This document shows, in pieces, positions 1 through 7,355 of a DNA stretch of 9,039 nucleotides. The position numbers and the translations under genes were made by a program. The stretch is from assembly GCA_947380655.1 (NCBI GenBank), contig CANCRX010000114.1, positions 1 to 9,039 of the forward strand, read 5' to 3'. Numbering within the stretch: position 1 is the stretch's first letter; each line of letters starts with the position of its first letter. Source of the DNA: Alcaligenaceae bacterium. GTDB lineage: Bacteria > Pseudomonadota > Gammaproteobacteria > Burkholderiales > Burkholderiaceae_B. The notes under the pieces are model-generated. The model made no database searches. It had not been told where the DNA came from and worked only from the letters and a program-made list of their open reading frames with translations.

Positions 1-270
1 GATGCTGCCGAAAAAATGCGCAATGGTGAGCTAGCGGCCTTCGCTACAAATAAAGCAATATTATTTGAACTCTCTGATCAGCTGCCCGGCTCTCAAGTTC
101 TTAAGGGAGCATGGGGTTTAGAAAAAATTTCAATCGGTATTCCGATAGCACGAAATATGGCATTGCCTTACATTCAATCTTTTGTCGACGACATCCAAAA
201 AAGTTCTTTCATCACACAGGCAGCAATGCGGGCGGGACTACGCGGAATCACACCGGATCACTCATCATGA
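1..270 (+). CDS. ABC transporter periplasmic solute-binding protein, family 3 type (C-terminal part)
   Basis: The reading frame is open from base 1 and ends at TGA 268-270, giving the last 89 residues of a protein whose start lies outside the window. The fragment has the pattern of the C-terminal lobe of family 3 solute-binding proteins: a helix followed by GELAAFATNKAILFEL (residues 9-24 of the fragment), where the protein closes around its ligand, then a GIPIAR strand and a final amphipathic helix (FVDDIQKS). Such proteins bind small solutes, often amino acids or organic acids, in the periplasm and deliver them to an ABC permease. The ligand-contacting first half and the signal peptide are not visible, so the substrate cannot be named. 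The gene overlaps the next one by a stop/start ATGA, which suggests a shared transcript. The family assignment rests on general pattern recognition. Confidence 0.72.
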   Translation, partial: DAAEKMRNGELAAFATNKAILFELSDQLPGSQVLKGAWGLEKISIGIPIARNMALPYIQSFVDDIQKSSFITQAAMRAGLRGITPDHSS

Positions 271-1157
271 CCTCCTATACAAAAAAAACGATACAGACAC
301 CTTTACTTGAAATTGAATATCTTGAGTTCAATCCTCAAGGCACGCAAACAGTCGTGCTTACACACGGCTGGCCGGATGCACCCATTACCTGGAATCCGAT
401 CGCACAAGAACTTGCAAAAAAAGGACTGCGCGTCATTGCCCCAGCTCTGCGTGGCTTTGCAGGCACGCGCTTTCTATCGGCGCAAACCCCTCGTAGCGGG
501 CAACTCGCATCCTTGGGTCGCGACATGCTCGACTTGATTGACGCACTCAAGCTCACCAACCCGATCCTTGTCGGCCATGACTGGGGCGCGCGCGCAGTCG
601 CCAATGCAGTAGGTCTCAGACCTGGCGTGGCATCGCATCTCGTCATGCTTTCGGTAGGCTACGGCACAAACGACCCGAATCAGACACTTAGTTATGCTCA
701 AACACGCAGCTACTGGTACCACTGGTTTATGGCAACGGCACGGGGAGAAAAAACAGTACGCACTGACGGCAAAGGTTTTGCAAAAATGATGTGGGATACC
801 TGGTCACCGTCAGGCTGGTACACCGAAGCGGATTTTGATGAAACAGCAAAAGCCTTTGAGAACCCAGACTGGGCTGACATCGTTCTACACTCCTATCGGC
901 AACGTTGGGGACATGCACCCAGTTTTTCTGAGTACGCAGAGGACGACGCCAAACTCAATCCCGCTCCAATTATCGAGACCCCGACACTCGTACTGCACGG
1001 TGCCGTTGACTACTGCAGTAATCCTGACATGTCAGCGGGCAAAGAACGGTTCTTTTCTGGGCGCTATGAAAGAGTGTTGATCGATCATGCTGGGCATTTC
1101 CCCCAAAAAGAACGCCCTGCCGAGGTACTCCAGGAGATCATGCGATTTTGTTTTTAA
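267..1157 (+). CDS. alpha/beta hydrolase, epoxide hydrolase/dehalogenase-like
   Basis: A 296-residue cytoplasmic alpha/beta-hydrolase fold enzyme; no signal peptide is visible. The oxyanion-hole motif HGWP is at residues 33-36. The nucleophile elbow is GHDWG (103-107) with Asp105, the probable acid is Asp248 in HGAVD, and the catalytic histidine is His277 in GHFP. An aspartate nucleophile, rather than serine, is typical of epoxide hydrolases and haloalkane/haloacetate dehalogenases, which form an ester intermediate that water then hydrolyses. A cap region rich in Trp and Tyr (about 140-220, including SYWYHWF) would shape the substrate pocket. The frame is open further upstream to 111, but that stretch overlaps the binding-protein gene. 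The ATG at 267, overlapping the previous TGA as ATGA, gives a normal family length and implies translational coupling. There is no strong Shine-Dalgarno sequence, which fits coupling. The substrate is unknown. Confidence 0.87.
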   Translation: MTSYTKKTIQTPLLEIEYLEFNPQGTQTVVLTHGWPDAPITWNPIAQELAKKGLRVIAPALRGFAGTRFLSAQTPRSGQLASLGRDMLDLIDALKLTNPILVGHDWGARAVANAVGLRPGVASHLVMLSVGYGTNDPNQTLSYAQTRSYWYHWFMATARGEKTVRTDGKGFAKMMWDTWSPSGWYTEADFDETAKAFENPDWADIVLHSYRQRWGHAPSFSEYAEDDAKLNPAPIIETPTLVLHGAVDYCSNPDMSAGKERFFSGRYERVLIDHAGHFPQKERPAEVLQEIMRFCF

Positions 1158-1162
1158 AAATT

Positions 1163-1189
1163 CGGCTCCGTACGAGCCGTATTGCCTTT
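1163..1189 (+). terminator. possible weak terminator hairpin after the hydrolase gene
   Basis: A perfect 6-bp stem, CGGCTC (1163-1168) paired with GAGCCG (1174-1179), encloses a 5-base loop. It starts five bases after the hydrolase stop codon. An A-run precedes it, but the downstream T-tract is interrupted (TATTGCCTTTA), so it would be a weak intrinsic terminator or an attenuating or stabilising structure. It may separate the binding protein/hydrolase pair from malonyl-CoA decarboxylase. Confidence 0.4.
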
Positions 1190-1229
1190 ATGATGAATGC
1201 TAAGTGAACAGCTATTTTATTTAGCCATT

Positions 1230-1233
1230 GGAG
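1230..1233 (+). promoter_or_regulatory. ribosome binding site of malonyl-CoA decarboxylase gene
   Basis: GGAG sits six bases before ATG 1240, ideal spacing. It overlaps the alternative upstream TTG codon at 1228, so it decides in favour of the ATG as the start. Confidence 0.7.
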
Positions 1234-1239
1234 TGTCGC

Positions 1240-2529
1240 ATGTCCTTGTTAGGAAAAATTGTTCAATCACGGCAATTATCGAAAGCACATCTTGCGATCA
1301 AACGACTCATGTCTGAGCGTGGCGAATCAAACAGTTCCAGCATGGCTCAGGATGTTATTCAGCAATTTCAAAGCCTGGATGAAACAGGTCGGGCTGAGCT
1401 CTACACAACTCTCGCAGAGAAATACAGCCCTGACGCTCAAGCCATACTATTGGCCGCACAGACTTATGCTGACAAACCTACTGCAAAAAATTTAATCGCG
1501 CTAACAAAAATATCCGAATCTCCCAGACAAGAGCTTCTGCGTCGTATCAATCGTGCCCCCGGTGGAACGCGCGCTGTTGTGAACATGCGCCGCGAACTGC
1601 TAAAACTCCTCGATAAACGTCCTGAACTTGCTGCGCTTGATTACGACATCCGGCATCTGTTGTCATCATGGTTTAATCCAGGCTTTCTAAAAATGCACCA
1701 GGTTGACTGGCGATCCCCCGCGCATGTGCTCGAAAAAATTATTCACCATGAAGCGGTTCATGCGATTGATGGCTGGGATGACTTGCGCCGTAGACTGCAG
1801 CCTGACCGCCGTTGCTTTGCATTCTTTCACCCTCAGCTACCTGATGAACCTCTTATTTTTGTTGAAGTAGCCCTACTCGCTGAAATACCTGATGCGATTG
1901 GTCCGTTAGTGGATAAAAAATCCCTGCCTATCGAAGGATCTAAATTCAAAGTTGCCTGTTTTTATTCAATCAGTAATTGCGAATCAGGTCTCAGAGGCGT
2001 GTCGCTTGGAAACTTTCTGATCAAACGCGTTGCCGATCATTTGAAAGCAGAATTGCCGAGCCTTAAAACCTTTGTGACCTTATCACCGATTCCCGGGTTT
2101 ACAGAGTGGCTGGCACGCACTCCCGATACGACCGTGCTCACCAATCATCCGGCAGTTCTGATACGTTTCGAAAAAGCACTGCAAACAATCAGCCTGAAAG
2201 GGAAAACCTGGCCACAGCGACTCGTAGATGGCTGGACACCTGAGAGCAGTACTACGCTCGAACGCGATGCACTAAATTCTCTCTGTGCAATTTATTTACT
2301 TTATTACTCCCCGCATCGTGGCGGGAACTCTGTCGCCAACTTTCATCTGGGTAATGGAGCGAAACTGAACCGTATCAACTGGGCAGCAGATCTCTCTAAA
2401 AAAGGTCTGCGTGAGTCAGCAGGTCTGATGGTCAACTATCTGTATGATCTCGATGAAATCGAATCCAATCAGGAAAAATTCGCAAAAGGTGAAGTCGCTC
2501 ACGCGCGCGCTGTGGCAAAGCTTGTCTAG
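1240..2529 (+). CDS. malonyl-CoA decarboxylase
   Basis: A 429-residue protein converting malonyl-CoA to acetyl-CoA and CO2 (EC 4.1.1.9). The N-terminal part (about 1-150) is largely helical, like the oligomerisation domain of the family. The C-terminal part (about 150-429) has the GNAT-like catalytic domain signatures: LIFVEVAL (205-212), FYSISNCESGLRGVSLGNFL (241-260), TLSPIPGF (280-287) and NFHLGNGAKLNRINWAADLS (367-386). Ser282 and His369 lie in the blocks that should hold the Ser/His catalytic pair described for human malonyl-CoA decarboxylase. Length and block order look complete, with no mitochondrial leader, as expected in bacteria. TTG 1228 would add four residues, but GGAG at 1230-1233 favours ATG 1240. 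In bacteria this enzyme serves malonate breakdown or removes excess malonyl-CoA. No malonyl-CoA synthetase or malonate transporter gene is recognisable in the window. The downstream small membrane protein starts six bases after the stop. Confidence 0.95.
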   Translation: MSLLGKIVQSRQLSKAHLAIKRLMSERGESNSSSMAQDVIQQFQSLDETGRAELYTTLAEKYSPDAQAILLAAQTYADKPTAKNLIALTKISESPRQELLRRINRAPGGTRAVVNMRRELLKLLDKRPELAALDYDIRHLLSSWFNPGFLKMHQVDWRSPAHVLEKIIHHEAVHAIDGWDDLRRRLQPDRRCFAFFHPQLPDEPLIFVEVALLAEIPDAIGPLVDKKSLPIEGSKFKVACFYSISNCESGLRGVSLGNFLIKRVADHLKAELPSLKTFVTLSPIPGFTEWLARTPDTTVLTNHPAVLIRFEKALQTISLKGKTWPQRLVDGWTPESSTTLERDALNSLCAIYLLYYSPHRGGNSVANFHLGNGAKLNRINWAADLSKKGLRESAGLMVNYLYDLDEIESNQEKFAKGEVAHARAVAKLV

Positions 2530-2535
2530 TTAATT

Positions 2536-2742
2536 ATGTACGCGACCGCCTTTAAATTCTGCTTATTTGCCTTAGCCGCCTGGATAGTTTACGCATATCT
2601 TACAGGGCATCCCTCGAGGGATTTTGTCACGCGTACCATTAAAAAAAGTGGCAGTCTTTCAAAATCTAGAACAACACTTTTTATCTGGTGGGGACTCATT
2701 GGAACAGGAGCCTTGTGGCTCCTGTATGACTTTCTAAAATAG
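2536..2742 (+). CDS. small two-helix membrane protein, unknown function
   Basis: A 68-residue hydrophobic protein that I do not recognise. Two probable membrane helices lie at residues 5-22 (ending WIVYAYL) and 47-66 (TLFIWWGLIGTGALWLLYDF). They are joined by a polar loop (25-46) rich in Arg and Lys (R28, R33, K36, K37, K43, R45). The positive-inside rule would place this loop in the cytoplasm and both termini in the periplasm. No cysteine-pair, metal or catalytic motif is visible. The gene begins six bases after the malonyl-CoA decarboxylase stop and lacks a clear Shine-Dalgarno sequence, so it is probably translated by coupling or re-initiation from that gene. It could be a conserved lineage-specific membrane protein or an accessory of the neighbouring metabolism. 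The tight spacing and coherent two-helix pattern support a real gene; the function is unassigned. Confidence 0.62.
   Translation: MYATAFKFCLFALAAWIVYAYLTGHPSRDFVTRTIKKSGSLSKSRTTLFIWWGLIGTGALWLLYDFLK
2705..2724. terminator. perfect 8-bp hairpin at the convergent gene boundary, possible terminator
   Basis: CAGGAGCC (2705-2712) and GGCTCCTG (2717-2724) form a perfect GC-rich 8-bp stem with a 4-base loop. It lies inside the end of the small membrane protein gene and 37 bases past the stop of the efflux channel gene, where the two transcription units converge. Neither side carries an uninterrupted T-tract (TATGACTTTCT on the plus strand, TTCC on the minus strand). Intrinsic termination is therefore uncertain; it could instead protect the 3' end of either mRNA. 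Confidence 0.35.
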
Positions 2743-2760
2743 CTTGAAGTTCCATTGCAA

Positions 2761-4200
2761 TCAAGGTTTGGCTGACCAGCCTCCTCCCAAAGCTTTAAAC
2801 AAATCCACACTAGCCTGCAAGCGAGCGGAGCGATTAATCACAAAGGCAAGATTCGCATCATTGGCTACACGCTGAGAGTCCAGTACGCTTAGAAAATCAA
2901 CATAACCCGCTTCGTAACGCAAGACAGCAAGGCTTTGTGCCTTCACTGCGGCTTGGACTTGTACATTCAAATACTCTTCAGTTGTCAAGGTCTGTCTGAC
3001 GGAAACCAACGCATCACTGACCTCGCCGAAAGCACCTCTGACTACTTTTACATAATTACCGAGAGTCTCCTGCTGTTGCGCATTGGCGAAATCAAGTCGT
3101 CCTTGCAGCAACCCACCGGAAAATATTGGTTGCACCAAACCTAGACCCGCAGACCAAACGGCACTCTGTCCAGACAAGAAAGCGCTGAAATCAACGCTTT
3201 GCGCACCAAACAACCCTGTCAAAGAAATCGTTGGGAACAGACTTGCAGTGGCCACACCGATTCTTGCATTAGCCGCCTTCAGCTCTTGCTCTGCGCGATT
3301 AACGTCAGGCCGGTTCTCCAGCAGTGTTGAGGGCAAACCAGCCGGAGGCAGGGGCGCTAAAGGTAGTTTTCGCACATCACCAGCCTCGAGCACCAGATCA
3401 AGCTTTCCAGTCAACACAACTAACTGGTTTTGCACCACACCACGTTGTCGCATTACCTCCGAAAGCGTGGCCTGTGAACTGGCCAGGGCCGCTGTCGCCT
3501 GACTCACATCTATGGGAGAGATCAAACCACCATCAAATTTAGCCCGCGCTACACGCAATGAGTGTTCACGCGTGATGACGGAGTCCTTCAATACTGCAGC
3601 CTGAGCATCGAGCGAGCGCAGTCGCAGATACGTATTGGCTAACAAGCCGGACAGCGTCAGATTCACACTGACCTGCTCATAGCGGCTGGCGTCAACCAAG
3701 GCCGTAGCTGACTCGATATTGCGACGAACCCGTCCCCAGACATCCAGCTCGTATGAAGTTGAAAATCCTGCCTGTGTCGTATTGGCCGATACCGCGACAC
3801 CTGTTGGCGAAGCGACAGTCCCAGAAGAAGCCCGTGTGCCACTCGCCCCCAAATTCAGGGTCGGATACAGTGCTGCGCCTGCCTGCTTAGCGATCGCCTC
3901 GGCTTGAGCCAGTCTGGCTATCGCAATCTTGACATCAGCATTATCTGCCAACGCCGTTTGCATCAACGCATCAAGCTGATTGTCGTTGAACAGCGTCCAC
4001 CACTCTTTTTTGAATGGTGCAGTTGGGTTTGACTGGTCGGTGTTTTCAGTTGGGGCTTTACGGTAGGAGTCAGGCAAAGCAAGCTCGGGTCGCACATAAT
4101 CAGGACCGAGCGTGCAGCCACCCATCCCTGCTGCGATCAAGAATCCAACACACAGTTTAATTTTCCGAAGGCGCGCTGGAGACAACCTATGAGCGTTCAT
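2761..4200 (-). CDS. RND efflux outer-membrane lipoprotein channel (NodT/OprM type)
   Basis: A 479-residue outer-membrane factor that forms the trimeric exit duct of a tripartite efflux pump. The N-terminus has a basic start (RLRKIK), a hydrophobic stretch and Cys29 in GMGGC, so it is probably lipidated at Cys29. TLGPDYVRPEL follows, the usual opening of this family. Two outer-membrane efflux repeats are visible: the first includes YELDVWGRVRR (150-160), the second begins at RPDVNRAEQELKAANARIG, followed by LFPTISLTGLFG. Length is normal. The ATG at 4200 shares one base with the stop of the pump gene (TGATG). A TTG at 4203, also overlapping that stop (as TTGA), would add one Met and sits better spaced (8 bases) from the GAGGAG upstream; the choice changes only one residue. 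As the last gene of the operon it should work with the adjacent adaptor and pump. Confidence 0.95.
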   Translation of the reverse strand: MNAHRLSPARLRKIKLCVGFLIAAGMGGCTLGPDYVRPELALPDSYRKAPTENTDQSNPTAPFKKEWWTLFNDNQLDALMQTALADNADVKIAIARLAQAEAIAKQAGAALYPTLNLGASGTRASSGTVASPTGVAVSANTTQAGFSTSYELDVWGRVRRNIESATALVDASRYEQVSVNLTLSGLLANTYLRLRSLDAQAAVLKDSVITREHSLRVARAKFDGGLISPIDVSQATAALASSQATLSEVMRQRGVVQNQLVVLTGKLDLVLEAGDVRKLPLAPLPPAGLPSTLLENRPDVNRAEQELKAANARIGVATASLFPTISLTGLFGAQSVDFSAFLSGQSAVWSAGLGLVQPIFSGGLLQGRLDFANAQQQETLGNYVKVVRGAFGEVSDALVSVRQTLTTEEYLNVQVQAAVKAQSLAVLRYEAGYVDFLSVLDSQRVANDANLAFVINRSARLQASVDLFKALGGGWSAKP

Positions 4201-7200
4201 CAAGGCGCTTTCTCCTCGGCTTTTGTATCTGGAAGCAGGGTTGGTGACTCCCCTAAAGGCATATCAAAAGGGGTTGCCTTACCACGTGCCAGCCAGGTGA
4301 AAAACATCGGTACAAAGATCGTCGCAATAAAGGTTGACGCCAACATCCCACCAAACACGCCCGTTCCCATCGAACGACGAGCGGCCGCTCCTGCACCGGA
4401 AGAAATCACAAGCGGAAATACACCCAGAATAAACGCAAGAGACGTCATTACGATCGGTCTAAAGCGCTGCTTGGCTGCTGTCAACGCCGCGTCGATATTG
4501 CTCATACCCAAGGCACGCTTTTGCGCGGCGAACTCAATAATCAAAATCGCATTTTTAGCCGATAACCCAACAAGCACAACCAAACCAATTTGAAAATAAA
4601 TATCATTAGGCATCCCGCGAATCAACACGGAAATCAGCGCACCACAAATTGCGAAAGGCACTGCTAGCAATACCGCCAAAGGCAAAGACCAGCGCTCATA
4701 CTGCGCCGCGAGGATGAGGAACACCATAATCAGACCAAAAACAAACGCCACGCCAGAAGTCGTACCCGTGCGGATTTGCTGATAGGCCTGTCCAGACCAA
4801 GCCAACTCATAGGTCGCAGGCAAAGTTTCTTTTGCGACTTGCTGGACGATGTTGATGGCTTCGCCAGAGCTGATTCCGACGACACCGCTGCCGAGTACCT
4901 TGGCGGCAAGAAAACCATTGAACCGCTCAAGCTGCTCTGGACCCACGATCTGTTTAATATTGATTAATGCGGATACAGGAACCATGCTGCCATTATCTGC
5001 ACGCACAAAAATCTGCCCGACATCGGTTGGATTCGCCCGGAATTGCGAGTCAGCCTGCAACTGGACACGATACGTTCTGCCGCTCAGGTTAAAGTCATTG
5101 ACGTAGAGTGCGCCCATCATGGTTTGCAGGCTCAGATACACATCCGCGACCGGAATGCCCAGAGATAGTGCTTTAGCTTCATCGACTTCAACAAATAATT
5201 GCGGTGCAGTCGGCCTGAAAAAAGTATTAATCCCGGTCAACTCAGGACGTTTTTTCAGTGCATCAATAAACCCACCCGTCACTGCTGCGAGCTTTGCCGC
5301 ATCGGGTTCGCCCTTGGATTGCACATAAAATTCAAAACCACCCGCAGAGCCTAAGCCCCTGATTGGAGGAGGATTAAAAACCAGCGCCATGCCATCAGGA
5401 AAACTCATCCCTAAACCAGTGAATTTTTTTGCCAGGTCTTCGGCACTACTCGTACGTTCTTTCCAGTCTTTAAGCGGGATAAATATCGTCCCAGCGTTAC
5501 TTTTGACTCCACCGCCAATAATGTCATTACCCGCGATCACAAAAACACGTGCAACAGCGGGGTCCTGCACAACAGCCTGCTGAAAAGATTCGCCAGTTTT
5601 CTGCGTACGTTGCAAGCTTGCCCCATCTGGCAACACCAGCGCACTAATGAGATAGCCCTGATCCTCTGCAGGAACAAAACCCCCTGGCACCATTCTGAAC
5701 AACACCACACATGCAACGATGACTGCGCCAAACACGCTCGCACCAATAATACGGTGATGCAGTGTCAAGTTGACAAGCTTGGCGTAACGATCGGTCAGCG
5801 AAGCAAACGCACGGTTAAACCACTTGAAACCCTTAGGCTCAGTATGGGTTGGTTTAAGCAACACCGCACAAAGTGCTGGTGTGAGTGTGAGCGCAACAAT
5901 CCCGGAGAGAAACACAGCGAGTGCGACGGTCACCGCAAATTGCTGATAGAGCTTACCTGCAATACCGCCAAGGAAGGCGACAGGAATAAACACGGCGGCG
6001 AGCACCAAGACAATCGCAACAACAGCTCCTGACACCTCTCGCATGGCTTCATAGGCAGCAGCTTTAGGCGACATATGCAGCTCAGCCATTAACCGCTCGA
6101 CGTTTTCAAGCACAACAATGGCATCATCCACTACGATACCGATCGCCAGCACCATGGCAAAGAGCGTCAAGGTATTGACCGAGAACCCAAACAACCAGAG
6201 TCCCGCAAAGGTTCCTATCAAAGAAACAGGCACAGCAATTAACGGGATAAGCGTTGCACGCCAGTTTTGCAGGAACAGGAATACCACCAGCCCTACCAGC
6301 ACCATGGCTTCGGCTAACGTCACGACCACTTCGTGAATCGACGCATCAACGAATTTTGTCGTGTCAAACGGAATGACGTAATCGATGCCAGGTGGAAACT
6401 TTTTCTTGATATCTTCCATCGTGCTTTTCACACGATCGGCCACATTCAGTGCATTGGCACCAGACTGCAAAAAGATCGCAACGATCGCAACGGGTTGCCC
6501 GACAAGTGTCGTATTGACATCGTAGTTCGCTGCATCGAGTTCTACGCGCGCGACATCTTTGAGTCGAAGTACGCCGCCCGGTCCAGAAGAGCGAATGACA
6601 ATATCGCCAAATTGCTCAGCCGTCAGCAGACGTCCCTTTGCCGTCACCGTATAGACTAACTGCTGTCCTTGAGGAGCCGGCTCCTGGCCAACCTTACCCG
6701 CTACGTTTTGTTTATTTTGAGCAGCGACAGCACTGGCAATGTCGCCAGCCGTCACGCCGAGCTGAGCCATACGATCCGGATTCAACCAGATGCGCATGGA
6801 ATAGTCTTTTGCGCCAAAGATCTGCGCATCGCCCACACCTGGCAATCGTTTGAGCTCATCAAGAACATTGATCAGCGCATAGTTTGAAAGATACAGCGCT
6901 GAAAAGTCACCTTGAGGTGCGGTGATCGCTGCGACCAACAGAATATCATTCGATCTTTTTTGTGCCGTCACGCCATACTGGCGAACAATATCAGGCAAGC
7001 GCGGTTCAGCGATTTTGACTCGGTTGTTAACGTTGACGGTTGCAATATCTACGTTGGTGCCGACTTCGAAAGTTGCGGTGATCGTCAACTGACCGTTTGA
7101 AGCGGCAGTCGAGTTGAAGTAAAGCAGGTTCTCCACACCGGCGAGCTGCTCTTCTATCGGGCCTGCAACTGTTCGGGTCAGTGTTTCAGTCGAGGCGCCT

Positions 7201-7355
7201 GGATAGTTAGCGGAAATAATGACTGTCGGTGGCGCGATCTCAGGGTATTGCGCAATCGGCAATCCTCGCACGGCCATCAGGCCGGCAATCACAATCGTAA
7301 TGGAAATAACGGCTGAAAAAATCGGCCGACTGATAAAGAAACTGGAAAAGCTCAT
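4200..7355 (-). CDS. RND multidrug efflux pump, inner-membrane subunit (HAE1 family, AcrB/MexF-like)
   Basis: A 1051-residue full-length hydrophobe/amphiphile efflux transporter. It uses the proton gradient to drive export of drugs, solvents or other amphiphiles from the periplasm and inner membrane. It begins with FFISRPIFSAVI, the usual first helix. GIVVDDAIVVLENVERLM in helix 4 carries the paired aspartates Asp410 and Asp411. GLVVLVGLSAKNAILIIEFA in helix 10 carries Lys934. These match the proton-relay residues Asp407, Asp408 and Lys940 of AcrB. Two large periplasmic porter/docking regions lie at about 30-340 and 560-870, and helices 2-6 and 8-12 flank the two halves, giving the expected internal duplication. 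The region equivalent to the AcrB switch loop reads GNDIIGGGV (609-617), without the two phenylalanines of AcrB. The start ATG overlaps the adaptor stop as ATGA and has AAGGA six bases upstream. Substrates cannot be predicted from sequence. Confidence 0.97.
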   Translation of the reverse strand: MSFSSFFISRPIFSAVISITIVIAGLMAVRGLPIAQYPEIAPPTVIISANYPGASTETLTRTVAGPIEEQLAGVENLLYFNSTAASNGQLTITATFEVGTNVDIATVNVNNRVKIAEPRLPDIVRQYGVTAQKRSNDILLVAAITAPQGDFSALYLSNYALINVLDELKRLPGVGDAQIFGAKDYSMRIWLNPDRMAQLGVTAGDIASAVAAQNKQNVAGKVGQEPAPQGQQLVYTVTAKGRLLTAEQFGDIVIRSSGPGGVLRLKDVARVELDAANYDVNTTLVGQPVAIVAIFLQSGANALNVADRVKSTMEDIKKKFPPGIDYVIPFDTTKFVDASIHEVVVTLAEAMVLVGLVVFLFLQNWRATLIPLIAVPVSLIGTFAGLWLFGFSVNTLTLFAMVLAIGIVVDDAIVVLENVERLMAELHMSPKAAAYEAMREVSGAVVAIVLVLAAVFIPVAFLGGIAGKLYQQFAVTVALAVFLSGIVALTLTPALCAVLLKPTHTEPKGFKWFNRAFASLTDRYAKLVNLTLHHRIIGASVFGAVIVACVVLFRMVPGGFVPAEDQGYLISALVLPDGASLQRTQKTGESFQQAVVQDPAVARVFVIAGNDIIGGGVKSNAGTIFIPLKDWKERTSSAEDLAKKFTGLGMSFPDGMALVFNPPPIRGLGSAGGFEFYVQSKGEPDAAKLAAVTGGFIDALKKRPELTGINTFFRPTAPQLFVEVDEAKALSLGIPVADVYLSLQTMMGALYVNDFNLSGRTYRVQLQADSQFRANPTDVGQIFVRADNGSMVPVSALINIKQIVGPEQLERFNGFLAAKVLGSGVVGISSGEAINIVQQVAKETLPATYELAWSGQAYQQIRTGTTSGVAFVFGLIMVFLILAAQYERWSLPLAVLLAVPFAICGALISVLIRGMPNDIYFQIGLVVLVGLSAKNAILIIEFAAQKRALGMSNIDAALTAAKQRFRPIVMTSLAFILGVFPLVISSGAGAAARRSMGTGVFGGMLASTFIATIFVPMFFTWLARGKATPFDMPLGESPTLLPDTKAEEKAP

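Noticed and set aside
111..266. In-frame extension of the hydrolase upstream to an ATG at 111
   Set aside because: It would overlap the binding-protein gene by 160 bases and add residues unlike the family. ATG 267 overlaps the stop as ATGA and gives a normal length.
1158..1239. A sigma-70 promoter for malonyl-CoA decarboxylase in the gap
   Set aside because: TATGAT (1189-1194) and TATTTT (1213-1218) resemble -10 boxes, but neither has an acceptable -35 at proper spacing, so I do not call it.
2609..2622. 14-bp perfect palindrome ATCCCTCGAGGGAT inside the small membrane protein gene
   Set aside because: It lies mid-gene, has no loop or T-tract, and has no recognised partner. It is probably chance, and too isolated to call a regulatory site.
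1228..2742. A malonate decarboxylase (mdc) or mat-type malonate operon
   Set aside because: Only malonyl-CoA decarboxylase is present. No malonyl-CoA synthetase, mdc subunit or dicarboxylate carrier gene is recognisable next to it.
3083..3502. Plus-strand open frame (139 codons) opposite the outer-membrane channel gene
   Set aside because: Its composition reflects the opposite-strand codons and it has no ribosome binding site or recognisable fold.
5610..6032. Long plus-strand open frame (140 codons) opposite the pump gene
   Set aside because: It is antisense to a strongly conserved RND pump and its translation has no domain-like pattern; it is a shadow of the real gene.
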